Shown here: piece by piece, positions 46,331 through 56,888 of the stretch
Numbering within the stretch: position 1 is the first letter of the stretch
Layout: each line of letters starts with the position of its first letter
NCBI GenBank assembly: GCA_963575645.1
Contig: OY754464.1
Coordinates: forward strand, 64,888,948 to 64,952,947
Length of the DNA stretch: 64,000 bases
Source of the DNA: Xanthostigma xanthostigma
Lineage: Eukaryota; Arthropoda; Insecta; Raphidioptera; Raphidiidae
Direction: 5' to 3'
Program-made: the position numbers and the translations under genes
The notes under the pieces: generated by a model
Told to the model about the DNA's origin: nothing
Database searches by the model: none
Seen by the model: only the letters and a program-made list of their open reading frames with translations

Positions 46331-46874
46331 TACATACGCTGTTTGCTTAGCATTTAACCGCTATCAATTTATTTTAATGTCGGCCAGGTCATAGGGGACG
46401 CGCGGGCAACGCCGGGTATAACATATATACAGTTGAACAGCGATAATCAACGCGGTTTGTTAATTGTAGTAACTGTGTTAATTTGAATCGTTAATTAAGG
46501 ATGTCGTAAGCTCACCTGTTAAAAGACTGCGCCGTATCAACACGCTGATAGTGTTTCTATGTACGCCGTGTTTGTGGTGTAAATTACATCTGATCTAAAA
46601 CTGAAATTACACATGTGTGAAAACAAATGACGGTCTACATTACAGACATCAAACAAAGACTTAATTTGCAAGATCAATGGTCGATTCCACCAACGCCTTA
46701 ATTAGAGTTTGAAACAACGTAACAATATTTTGATTACTTGATCTAGGATATGATTTTTGAGGTTATGTATCCAAATGGTGGAACTAGAAACCGTATACAT
46801 GCTCAATGAGCCTTTTTCTGAGAGCAGCACTTGGTAGATTCACATATAGATATACACGTCATAGCAACTGGTGT

Positions 46875-47110
46875 AGAATTACTGTATTAAATTATCTCAC
46901 TTTGTATACACGACGCCGTAAAGGGTTAGGTTTAAAAGCAGCCTGTGGCTGAACCTCGCCTTTTAGTACCCTTATATGTACTAATAAAGATTATTATTAT
47001 TATTAATTGTTTTTTAAAGAATTTCCCCCATACGGCCTCCTCTTTTCACTACGCAAAAAGAAAAACGCCATCGCATCGACACGATCCGTAATTTTGTTTT
47101 TAAGAACAAT
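46875..47110 (-). repeat. Inverted copy of the 40.4 kb repeat, with an insertion
   Basis: Left part 46875-46920 matches (inverted) 40720-40760 (CACTTTGTATACACGACGCC); right part 47012-47110 matches the repeat unit (inverted TCGATGCGATGGCG, GAAAAGAGGA). They are separated by a LINE tail at 46920-47011. Confidence 0.75.
46920..47011 (+). mobile_element. Short non-LTR 3' end with (ATT)n tail
   Basis: GGGTTAGGTTTAAAAGCAGC through CTAATAAAG then ATTATTATTATTATT. It is absent from the otherwise collinear 40.7 kb copy, so it is a discrete insertion of a heavily 5'-truncated retroposon. The AATAAA precedes the tail. Confidence 0.7.
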
Positions 47111-47160
47111 CCAGTATTTTTAATAATAAAGTTATTATTTTCTTTGGTAAATTATATTTG

Positions 47161-47925
47161 ACTAGCGGTCCCGCCCGGTTTCACCCGGGTGCAAAAGAAC
47201 GAATGGGGAAGGGAGGGACATGATACGTACATTCATGTTAGTTTACCAAGATGAATGTTGTGTCCAAACTTCATAATGATCGGAGTTACCGTTCAAAAGT
47301 TTTTGTCATTAAAAAGGAGTATTTATTTTTTTTCTAAGTAATAAATTTCTTTTAAAATATATAATTACTGTAATTAATAAAATATAATACTTAAATATTT
47401 AATTGAAAACACGGTAGGAAAATTATTTTTATATAGGTACCTTCAGTTTTAACAGTTTTTAAATGAGCTATTAATTAGATTTATTTCATTTTAATTAGTC
47501 GTAATAAAATTTTAAAAAACTGAAATGTAAGCCTTAGAAGAAATCAATGTAGAAAATAAAAAAAAATAAAAATATTTTCGCCGACGTGGGGCTTGAACCC
47601 AAGACCCTGGCATTAAGAGTCTTACGCTCTACCGACTAAGCTATCCGGGCTTGTGAATGTGAGGCGCTAATAATGCAATATTTAGTTAAGGCATTTCACC
47701 TGATAATATTTGTCGGACGGACTAATTTTGAAATACATCTTGCAACATCTTTCATTGATGTTCCGCTCCAATTGGTCATAGCGTGATATTATATAGCCTA
47801 TAGCCTTCCTTGATCCTCGATCCGGCAAATTTTTTTTTTTTCAATTCGAATCAGTAGTTTCTGAGATTAGCACGTTCAACCAAACAAACAAACAAACTCT
47901 TCAGCTTTATATATTAGTATACCTA
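47161..47925 (+). mobile_element. Shared-ends family, longest copy with tRNA-Lys-like module
   Basis: Head CTAGCGGTCCCGCCCGGTTT then CACCCGGGTGC; tail GAGATTAGCACGTTCAACCA, AAC repeats and TTTATATATTAGTATACC. Between them an A-rich tract (47545-47570) is followed by a tRNA-Lys-like module on the minus strand. The same two ends frame different interiors at 42686, 36053, 34668 and 38290, which argues for a family with conserved ends and changing cargo. Confidence 0.7.
47580..47650 (-). tRNA. tRNA-Lys(CTT)-like sequence, degenerate
   Basis: The minus strand reads GCCCGGATAGCTTAGTCGGT AGAGC, anticodon loop ACTCTTAAT, then GGTCTTGGGTTCAAGCCCC. A box, B box and anticodon CTT match tRNA-Lys. The anticodon stem and part of the acceptor stem do not pair, so it is most likely a retroposed or element-carried tRNA relic and not a working gene. 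Confidence 0.65.
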
Positions 47926-47999
47926 GATTAATAATAACGCAATAAACTTTTCCAGATAAAAGCAACTTCAGAAAGGTTCACATTTTGGCCAAGAACTTT

Positions 48000-48157
48000 A
48001 GCACGCGCCAAGTGCGTTCCTCGCTCTCGATAATGTCATCATGACTTGTGTCAAATCCGCATCCGCAAAGTTCTGTAACGACTGTTGCGGATGCGAACGC
48101 AGATGTCAAAAATGATGTTAACGCTCCGGGTCTGCCGATGCGAATGCAACATCCCTA
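48000..48157. mobile_element. hAT right-end fragment with GATGCGAATGC ends
   Basis: The sequence ends GCCGATGCGAATGCAACATCCCTA, i.e. inward TAGGGATGTTGCATTCGCAT, a hAT-like end, preceded by repeats of GGATGCG (CATCCGCA, TTGCGGATGCGAACGC). No left end was matched. Confidence 0.4.
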
Positions 48158-48164
48158 GTACAAA

Positions 48165-48905
48165 GTATCAATAATAATTAGCTGACACACTGTTTTATTT
48201 GACTATATAGTACAATATGCATGCTAGTTGGTTAGCTATAACAGCTGTATAATCTAAATATAGCTAAAACGTAGCCAAAAATAGTTCAGTTCGATTCTAA
48301 AATAAGTTGCCTTTGCGTGCGAACAATTCATATTCGGGATTTGTTTTAACTGTATAATATTATTTCCGAGCAAACACGACTTATACAGGATGTTTTTTTG
48401 CACAGAAAATAGCGAGCTATTATACGCAGTAAAACGAATTGTGCTATAGAGAAATATATCATTTTCCGGATTCGTTTTTTTTTTTTATTTTTATGAACAC
48501 TATCGATTTTGTCCTTATAGACGATATTATTATCTCTACAAAATATGCACTGTGTTCATTTCCAAAATATTTGCTCAGATTGACATCAAAATTAATAAAC
48601 CTAATACGTTTAATTATACTTACACTGGTAATGTAATAATCATAGCTATCTTAAATATTTTTAATTGTAAAGTGTTACTGTGGTTACTCTGCACCATCGT
48701 TATTATTTACAATCATAGTGACGTCACGAATCGTTTTTGCGCGAAAATTCATAACTATAAATTAAAAATCGTTTTTGTGGCACTATATTCGCAGTTATAA
48801 AATATTATTATAAAAATTGTAGTGCTTCTTTATCACTTTAGGATTCATTTAAAACATTTTTCAAAAAAATGGTGTAATAGCCGATTGTGATCAAACCTGC
48901 CTTAT
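48165..48905. other. No gene recognised
   Basis: AT-rich with chance frames (48439-48636, 48552-48800) of Ile/Leu/Phe/Asn composition. Confidence 0.3.
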
Positions 48906-48908
48906 GCC

Positions 48909-49403
48909 GGCACTTCACATGGCTATTTGTATTTGTGTATTTGGCAAACAATTACCAAGTGTGGAGGGTCTATTTGACAAAGTGTTGGCCTTATTTGCCT
49001 ATTTGACAAATAAGGCCAATACCAAATACGCGTTACCGTGCGCTTGTCGGTTTTTCGAGGCACATCAACGGAGTCAAATAGGCAAATAAACCGTCCACAC
49101 AAAGGCTATATTCAGAAGCGCGCACGCCGTGAACCTGTACGGACGTGCAGTATTTTTGTGTTTGCTCTGTGAGCGAGAACTGGAACAATTACTATTGAAA
49201 ATTAATTGGGACAATGAAACAGTGCTAAAATTCCTGGAATTTTGAACCTGCGTTCTGCTGCCAAATGTTTGTGTGTTTGCTATTTGACTGCCATGTGTAG
49301 ATGGTCGTATTTGCCTCTATTTGCATGTTTGTCTTGAACGTCATATATTTTGCCAAATACAACAAACACCCAATAGCGAACACAAATAGCCATGTGAAGT
49401 GCC
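48909..49403. mobile_element. MITE with GGCACTTCACATGG ends (495 bp)
   Basis: Left end GGCACTTCACATGGCTATTT; right end is the reverse complement at 49384-49403. Repeated ATTTGNNNATTTG motifs occur near both ends, and a perfect internal hairpin (TTGGCCTTATTTG with its complement, 48985-49020) lies inside. No target duplication could be assigned. No coding capacity. Confidence 0.7.
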
Positions 49404-49539
49404 ACCTTTAAATGTCGAATGTTCGTTAAAATGAGACTTAGTTTGCTTTTTCATTCGCAAAACATTCGGTATTAAAGGTAGTAGAAATAGTTTCAAATTG
49501 CTGGTAGCAATAGTATTGCCTTTGTAGGTATTTATTACG

Positions 49540-49790
49540 AATATACTTACAAACAATGTGTGGAGGCCGAGTCGTATTAAAATTGGGGGAGGGCAAGATG
49601 AGGCTTCGTCTGTGCGACCAAAAAACAGACGGAAAGCCTTTGCACAGATGGGTGGCATTTCCGCTTGTTTCGATGCTGGGATTTGTGCTGACTGCTGCGC
49701 TGGTTGCGTGGATGGAAATGACGTCATTGTGGGCTACACGGTCACAAAATTAATACCGGGCTCGTGGTTGATTCTCAGGTGGCTTTGATC
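49540..49790 (-). other. GC-richer block, weak exon candidate
   Basis: Minus strand: two frames remain open for about 100 codons through this block, and the block ends CACATTGTTT|GTAAGTAT (donor at about 49554/49553), a strong donor match. No acceptor was identified with confidence and I do not recognise either peptide. Open frames in a GC-rich patch can be chance. Confidence 0.2.
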
Positions 49791-49799
49791 ATGAACCAA

Positions 49800-50300
49800 T
49801 CAGAAAACAGTATCGCGTCGCACGTGGGCGACATGTGAACATCATAAACAAATATAGCGTCCTGGTTTATGTTCTGTCCAAAGACTTTATAAATTTTCAT
49901 TTTTTGTTAACATTCTAATTGTTACTACGCGCGTACCAAAACCATTTACCAAATTGGCTTCAAAACACGCATTGTCTGTAGCTAACTGCACTACAAACCA
50001 TCACAAAGTTCAGCGCCACAGAACACTTGGAGCCAGCAGCGAAATGAAGCAGCGTGTCGAGCGGCAAAACCAGCGTCGTGTGCAGTGCTCTTTATGCTGC
50101 GTTTCAGAAAGCATTTAAAAAAAAAGTCTGTTTAGACAATGAGAGCTTATGATTATATTATTGCAGTTTACACGTGCTGAAACAGTCTTATGTCATTGTC
50201 GAACTCTTTGTAATGTAGAGCATTAGATTGTACTTACATAAAAATAAAAGATTGTTCTACATAGAGTATAGTTAAAGTAATTAGATTTTAGCAATACAAT
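49800..50300. other. No gene recognised
   Basis: Moderately GC at 50000-50100, then AT-rich. Nothing supported. Confidence 0.3.
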
Positions 50301-50310
50301 AGTAATAACT

Positions 50311-50657
50311 AGAGCTGTAACAAACCGTATGTAGGTATTCGTTACTGAGTAACGGGTACATCGTCTAACTCGAAGTAACGAATCATTACTTACAAATTCA
50401 TTTCGTTATTCGCATTTGTCGTATCCATGTCAGTTCGACTCGTTTGATGCGGTTATACGTTATACGAACGAAGTCATACCGTATCACGTATGCGACGCGT
50501 CTCGATGCGATGGTACATGCTTGATGCTGTTAGTACACGATTGTATGTCGTATATGAAAAGTAGCGAGTAACGTAACGATACGAAAGTAACGGGTACTGG
50601 TTCTTTAAGTAACGGATACATACGGGTACACAATTTCTCGTTACTTTTACAGCTCTA
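50311..50657. mobile_element. hAT-type non-autonomous element (347 bp)
   Basis: Ends TAGAGCTGTAA and, inverted, TAGAGCTGTAA; flanks GTAATAAC on both sides (50303-50310 and 50658-50665), a perfect 8-bp duplication. Near both ends GTAACGGGTAC / GTAACGAAT motifs repeat, likely subterminal sites. The interior includes CGTATACG-rich short palindromes. No transposase. Confidence 0.9.
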
Positions 50658-50679
50658 GTAATAACTCTGTTAGTTGACA

Positions 50680-51115
50680 TTTCAATCCATGTGCGCGTCA
50701 GAGAAGCAAAGTAGACGTTGCCATCGAAACAGTCCACATGTGATTCTTATATGGCCGAACTGAACTGTCAAAAACAATACATATATATTTATGAAAATCA
50801 GCTGTTCTATAGAATGTACATACAGTGTAAACTCATATTATCGTCACTCGATATAACGACAAACTCCTTAAAACGTCAAAATTACTTAACTTTAGTTGGT
50901 TTACCTTGTTGCTCATACAATGATACACCATAAATAAAGACACATCCACTCTAAATAACAATACGTCATCATTAATCAATAAACAGTACTTGTTTTTTAT
51001 TTTGTTGCTTTGTTGTCGGCATCATGCGTACCGAAGATTCTAAGAAATTCGTTATTTTGTTTGTTGGGATTATCTTTCATATGCTTAGCTCAGATGCTTA
51101 TCGATAAGTTATAAA
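50680..51115. repeat. Dispersed repeats, copy B
   Basis: 50690-50780 (GAGAAGCAAAGTAGACGTTG, ATATGGCCGAACTGAACTGT) resembles 18395-18465. 50826-51110 matches 14880-15175 in order and orientation. Both are non-coding. Confidence 0.6.
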
Positions 51116-51575
51116 ATTTTATATATTATGAGTAAATACATATAGCACAAAAATATTAATGGATTTATTTCTTCTCTCTGTTTATAGACAACTCCTACAA
51201 ACTGTACAGATAAGTCAAAATTTTGTGAAAAACAGAATTACCTAAAGGAAAACTAACGATTTTATATTTTATTTACTAGTTCAATCAGGATGTCTTGTTA
51301 TATTCCAAGTTTATGAGTTCACTCGTAAACGAGACCACGCCCTGACCCCTTCTATTCATTTTTATTTATAAATACAACTGTGCGCAAAATTCGATTTAAA
51401 TTTTAAAATACACAGCACTTGTATGACGTCCAAACAGAAATTGCTTCACCAGTAATAATAGTTACAAACAGTTAAGGGCTGGTGAAATTCAGGTTAAAAC
51501 TATAAATGTTATCTATAAAATTTTTGTAATTGTCACGATTTTTTATATTATTATATCACCAGACGTTGACATATA

Positions 51576-52469
51576 GTGGGGTGGATTGGGCATTTCAAAC
51601 CGGTATGTCCCGAATCAAAAAATGTTTCCTATAAAAACTGAGTCGAGCTCCCCCGACATTTTGCTATTGCTTGTGCCCGAATGTCGGAGGAGGCGCTTTA
51701 AAGTTCCGGAAACCCCGTTTTTACCCCAAAACTTGGCTATTATTATCGGGGGAAAAATGGTTCAACAAAAGTTGTAGAGAAAAATAATCCGCGTAAGCTC
51801 GTTCCAGAGCGGGTTTGATCTCCATTTTAGTGCGCGAAATTTGGAAAAATTGAATATAAATTTTTAAAAAACCATCGCAACCAGGAGCTTAATTTTCTTT
51901 TTATAGCAAAGGTACTTAACACTCCTTTGCACCGAAAGCTGGACGCGGCGAGACGCGTCAGGAGAGGGGGAAAACGACTTTTTTTAAATCTTCCATAACT
52001 TTGGTTCTAATTGACGAATCGACCTAAACAAGACGCCATTTTTTTGGTTTTTTTATCTACTTTTATATGACAAGTGAAAAAAACAACTTCTCTCAAACTT
52101 AACTGCTGGTAGGTGAAATAAAGTATTGTTACATAAACTGTCTCTCTCTTATGTTATGTCGTCAAAATTACTTTTCCTTAGCTACTCAGCAAAATTTAAT
52201 TGAATTTTAGCTAAAGAAAAGTAATTTTGATATTTTGAGATTTAAAAAGATCGTTTTCCCCCTCTCCTGCCGGTTCTAATTGACCCACCGCGGCCAGCTT
52301 CCGGTGCAAAGAAGGGGTCTTAAGTACCTTTGCTATAAAAAAAAATTAAGCTTCTAACTGCAATGGTTTTTTAAAAACTGACGTTCAATTTTTCCAAATT
52401 TTGCGCACTAAACATTTTTCGATTCGAGACACATCGGAATCAAGACATTTTTTTCCCAACCCACTCCAC
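51576..52469. mobile_element. TA-flanked foldback MITE (894 bp)
   Basis: Ends GTGGGGTGGATTGGG and, inverted, GTGGAGTGGGTTGGG; flanks TA (51574-51575; 52470-52471). The arms pair discontinuously over about 350 bp: TTTGGAAAAATTGAA, GCTTAATTTTCTTTTTATAG, AAAGGTACTTAA and CAGGAGAGGGGGAAAACGA all recur inverted on the right. A second, smaller inverted pair around TACTTTTCCTTAGCT / AGCTAAAGAAAAGTA is at the centre (52170-52225). The TA duplication suggests Tc1/mariner-type mobilisation. Confidence 0.8.
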
Positions 52470-52585
52470 TAATAGTTACATAATATGATTTTACATGTAA
52501 AAATTAAACAGAACGTGCTTGTCCGCTAAAAGTATATGGATTAGAAAAAATCTTTCTTGCAAAAACTTCATAGAAAAATATATAG

Positions 52586-52810
52586 AATGTGAATTTTAAT
52601 ACGATATAGGACGTATAACTATAACAAATAACTTACAGGTGTAGCCACCGTTCGCACCATTGTTAAGAAACACCCATTGTTACATTGCATATTAGAAAAA
52701 TTTATTTCTCAAACAATGTCACCATCGGGATACGAACCCCGAATCTTTCCACTATCGCGGCGGACTGAGTTACATTACTCCACAGTGACACAACAAGATC
52801 AATTCATCAT
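52586..52810 (-). mobile_element. tRNA-like SINE of a second family, copy A
   Basis: Minus strand: a tRNA-like head (52790-52717) followed by CATTGTTTGAGAAATAAATT, CAATGGGTGTTTCTTAAC and GGTGCGAACGGTGGCTACAC. Repeated at 53042-53211 and, inverted, at 53214-53336. Each copy shares the same body, so this is a real repeat family. Confidence 0.7.
52717..52790 (-). tRNA. tRNA-like module (Ser-like anticodon CGA), degenerate
   Basis: The minus strand begins TGTCACTGTGG and ends ATGGTGACA, so the outer stem TGTCAC/GTGACA pairs. A 5-bp anticodon-type stem TCCGC/GTGGA closes a 7-nt loop CGCGATA, which would place CGA as anticodon, but position 33 is G instead of T. The T arm (GGGGTTCGTATCCCG) has one extra base. 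It is best read as the head of a SINE and not as a working tRNA. Confidence 0.5.
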
Positions 52811-53041
52811 TCTAATATATAGCAATTTGTAACTGTTTATTTCACATCATGCGAGAGCTAATTTTATCTTAGGTAACGCTAGATATGAACCTTCACAGAA
52901 GTGAGAGTTATAGGCGTTATAGGTGAATCAAAGATGAAATATGTTTCATTTATTATCAGTCTTAAATCACAGATTTTATTTCTGTTTTGTTTAAGACATC
53001 TAATGTTGAAACTTATGGCTGAAAACTTTTTCTAAATATTT

Positions 53042-53211
53042 AAATGTGAATTTTAATACGATATAGGACGTATAACTAGGTATAACAAATAACTTACAGG
53101 TGTAGCCACCGTTCGCACCATTGTTAAGAAACACCCATTGTTACATTGCATATTAGAAAAATTTATTTCTCAAACAATGTCACCATCGGGATACGAACCC
53201 CGAATCTTTCC
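53042..53211 (-). mobile_element. Second-family SINE, copy B (cut in the head)
   Basis: Same sequence as copy A from AATGTGAATTTTAATACGAT onward. It stops exactly at GAATCTTTCC, within what is the tRNA-like head in copy A, and is followed after TT by its own inverted copy. Confidence 0.85.
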
Positions 53212-53336
53212 TTGGAAAGATTCGGGGTTCGTATCCCGATGGTGACATTGTTTGAGAAATAAATTTTTCAAATATGCAATGTAACAATGGGTGTTTCTTA
53301 ACAATGGTGCGAACGGTGGCTACACCTGTAAGTTAT
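53089..53336. repeat. Near-perfect palindrome of about 248 bp, 2-nt loop
   Basis: Left arm 53089-53211 and right arm 53214-53336 are reverse complements with one or two differences (ATATTAGAAAAA versus the complement of TTTTTCAAATAT). The loop is TT (53212-53213). The arms are the SINE body of copy B and an inverted copy C. Confidence 0.9.
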
Positions 53337-53449
53337 AAATATATAGAATAATAAACCGTTATGAAAAGTAAGTGTGCCATTATAACAGAAAAGAAACCTG
53401 TTATAGCGCATATCTCTTCTGCGCATTCGCTGATTTTTTTCAAAAAACG

Positions 53450-53670
53450 ATAGGAATTTTTATAATCACATGTCTAGCATATTACCATATTTTGGCTTCG
53501 ATCCGCTCAGCCGTTTGACCTAAATCGTGCTAACAGGCGAACAAAGTTTTTCCAAAAAGATGATTTTTGGATTCAGGGAATTTCAAAATGAAAAAAATTG
53601 TAGAATTTTGAAAAGTGAATTTTAGACTTCAATTGGTACCATTCTCCACTTGTAGAGTTGGAATGGTAAA
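53450..53670 (-). repeat. Dispersed repeat, minus copy
   Basis: Inverted copy of the 35545-35795 family: CCGCTCAGCCGTTTGACCTA, AAAAGTGAATTTTAGACTTC and CCATTCTCCACTTGTAGAGT. Confidence 0.6.
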
Positions 53671-53679
53671 AACAATAAC

Positions 53680-54225
53680 ATAATGAATAACGTTGTGGAA
53701 GCCGATTACAGAGCTACAAAAAAAAAATGAACAGTTACCGAATAAACGTTTCATTTCTGCTTTTTAAAAATAATTAGAGGACACACAATTGAGCTTTGAG
53801 GCACACCTAAATCACAAACAGAGGGGCGCCTGCGTAGTGTCAGGGGTGCGCGCTTGTGTTTTCCGACACCTGTCGGTCTATTTATAGTAGCTAACAATAA
53901 TAACGACAGCAGTTTTGCAGACGGCTGTGCAAGCAATGTAGGTATTAGTGCTGCCAAGTCTAATCAATGGAACTATGTAGCCCGTATATATGTACTTATT
54001 TCAAAACATATAAAAGACCATAATATTATGGGTACCGCTTCTATACATGTGACACCAAATATCAATTAAGTCTGATCTATATTATGTTGATTAAATCATC
54101 GGAAAGCTGAACAAATGTTAGCTGAAGAGCTGACGACGAATTTAGGGTATGTATTTTAGGCATGTTGAAATATTAAAAAAAAAACAGTATTTTATCAATA
54201 ATGGTGAATCTGGATTCGCGAGTCT
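53680..54225. other. No gene recognised
   Basis: A GC-richer patch at 53800-53880 has short open frames on both strands with no recognised domain. Confidence 0.3.
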
Positions 54226-54232
54226 GGCAGAG

Positions 54233-54567
54233 CGTTTGAAATTTAACCCTTTAGTAATTATTAAAATGTGCTGCTAAAATTTTAAAAAATCGGCTGGACA
54301 GGACCGGACTTATAAATTTTATGAAAACATAAGTTTACTGATATAGATTTACATACTGAAAGGTGTATATAATTTGGTACAGATGTTGAATTGATATGTA
54401 GTATTGGAATTTAGTAAAGAAATGTTGTTTTAAGGGGTGTATTAAGGGGTATTTTTTTATTTTATCCAAAAACAAAGTTAAGTTCCTACAATAGAGCCAC
54501 ACTGCCTATAAAAGCAAATACACTATATTGTCGGCAGGGTTTGGCACTGCGACTCCGAGTTTTTTTA
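54233..54567 (-). mobile_element. (TA)n-core repeat family, partial minus copy
   Basis: Inverted match to the left part of 32994-33682: GGACCGGACTTATAAATTTT, TGAATTGATATGTAGTATTG, ATAGAGCCACACTGCCTATA, CACTATATTGTCGGCAGGGT and GCACTGCGACTCCGAG then TTTTTTT. The part from the (TA)n onward is missing. Confidence 0.75.
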
Positions 54568-55238
54568 TTATTTCAACTTGCCTAAAATACATACTCTAAA
54601 TTCGTAGTCAGCTCTTGGGCTATGTAGAGAACTAATACAAATCAATTAATTCACGTTTCGGTCATTTATGGCTAGTTCTTACAGTGTAGGAATTCTGGTG
54701 CGCTCAACTCATAGCTCCTTAGTTATTTAACATTTTTGATTTATTTATTTTTTTATTTGGGCACTGAAATTCAGCGAGGTCAGAAAATATCTTTTAAGAA
54801 GAAAAAGCCTAAACGCGAGCAAAATTCTCACTTTATAGTGAAAAAATAATAATGGATCATTTCTTCTCTCCGTTTAACGACAACTCTCAATAACGCCACA
54901 AAATGCACAGTCCCTTGAGTGTCGCTACATATAGTTTAAATAAAAGTTAGTTACTGTGCTCTGGCGTGTGCATGGTCAACTTTTTGTCGTGCAGTCAACA
55001 CATATATTATGGTTTGGTAACAGTTTCAGCGGATTCCAGGCGTCGGATATTATATTCGGTATTATGTTTGTTTACCGTTTATGTTTCGCTTAATCGCACT
55101 GCCAATGCTTAACACGCATGTCCTGTAAGTTCTCGTTCACAATAACTCAACGTGATGACACGCAATGTTACCGCATAATGTCAGTACATATAGCAAAAAA
55201 TTTAAAAAAAACAGTCAACTCAGTTTGTACCTACATTA

Positions 55239-56241
55239 GGGTGATTAAAAAAAATATTATTTTTCTTTTTGCTTTTACCCTTTCAAATGTTTCTATTTAA
55301 TGTAAATAAAATCCTCATCAAATATGGACGTTGGATCTCAACTCTAAGCTATTTTAATTTTAGTTTCCCATTTAATTAACATGGAAAAAATGTTTTTTTT
55401 TAATTGAAGTTACTTGTAGTTAACTCAATTTTTTACAGGTAACCATTATATATTCATAAAGTTTACTGAGTAGCGGACTTACACATTTCCCAAGTATATG
55501 ATTCGAAACGAAAAATATTTGAACCAACACCAAACATCAATAGGTATACAAACCACCCAGTTCGCAGTCCCCAACCAGTAGTCGGACTTGTATGAGTGGG
55601 TAGTGGGAAAAGTGTAAAATATATTTTCCGAAATTTTGTTCACTCATACAAAGTGTGGGCAGAGGCCTCTTACTAGTTGAGGGCCGCGAACTGGGTATTT
55701 TACCAAAAAATGTAGAAGTTTGTGGTACTGTTGAATTTACAATAAAAGTGAAGAGGGAAAAGTCATCGGAAAGATGTCTTCTTTCTGCGAGACATCAGAA
55801 ACCGACTAAAAAAAGGAAGAAATTCGATCCCCAAATTTGCCGCCCCTAAAATCTGCTGCCCTATGCTCAAGCCTACTCAGCTTGCTGGTAAATCCGTTAC
55901 TGAGTTTAGTCTTCCAAAAACTCTAAAAAAAATTTTAAAAAATCATGTACATAAAAAAAATATTATTTATTAAAATCATACGTTATTACAGTTTTTTTAA
56001 GCTTAAAGAGTCAACTTCATGAATATATAATGGTTACTTGTAAAAAATTGAGTTAATTACAAGTAATTTTAATTTAAAAAAAACATTTTTCCATGTTAAT
56101 TAAATTGGAAATTAAAATTAAAATAGCGACTTCTTAGAGTTGAGCTACAGTGCCCATCTTTGGTGAGGATTTTATTTACATTAAATAGAAACATTTGAAA
56201 GGGTAAGAGCAAAAAGAAAATAGTATTTTTTTAAATCACCC
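55239..56241. mobile_element. TA-flanked MITE with about 200-bp inverted ends (1.0 kb)
   Basis: Ends GGGTGATTAAAAAAAATA and, inverted, GGGTGATTTAAAAAAATA; flanks TA (55237-55238; 56242-56243). The arms pair for about 200-230 bp, including TACCCTTTCAAATGTTTCTA and AACCATTATATATTCAT. The unpaired centre (about 55470-56010) holds a 64-codon frame at 55655-55849 without recognised features. The TA duplication suggests Tc1/mariner-type mobilisation. Confidence 0.85.
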
Positions 56242-56244
56242 TAT

Positions 56245-56885
56245 TTTCGACATCGTAATTTAGCCTCAGTTATTTATACAGAGTAATTTTTTTTATAACT
56301 AAAGATGTCGAGCATTTGTAATCGACGATCTCGCTCACTTTAGTGTATAAATAAGAGTTCGACGTGCGTATAACTCTTATAACATTCTATATTATTCTAA
56401 TGGTTGGTGTTTGATTCTCAGTTTCATTTACTTGAAAACAAAAGACATTATTAAATCTAGATTTGAAGCTGAAAGAGGTACCAGAAACCGAATATTATTG
56501 TAGAGATTATATACTATTACTATAAGAAATGAAATCTGAAAACTTAAAAATGCCAATGAATTTACTGACATTTCTGGACACCCCTATGCAGAAATATGAA
56601 GTTATTGCAGTGTAGAACACTTGAAGTTCCACAAGCGTTGATTTTAATGTGATTTATATTACATAAAAATTTAATGAATGTACAGAATGTTTCGTAAAAA
56701 AACTCTTCAAGCCATAACTTATGTAGTCTCTAATTTAAAAAAAACAAAAAAAAAACATTTGATACTACACATTGTTGTATTAAGGAAAACATTATGCCAG
56801 ACTAAAAGAAAAAAAGAAACTGTTTATTTTACACTACACACTACAAAAGTAAAACTGGTACTATTGTAAAAAAAAAAACAAAAAA
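56245..56885. other. No gene recognised
   Basis: AT-rich with Lys/Thr/Leu-rich chance frames. Confidence 0.3.
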
Positions 56886-56888
56886 AAA

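Noticed and set aside
47580..47650. A functional tRNA-Lys gene
   Set aside because: Anticodon stem and part of the acceptor stem do not pair, and the module lies inside a repeat element.
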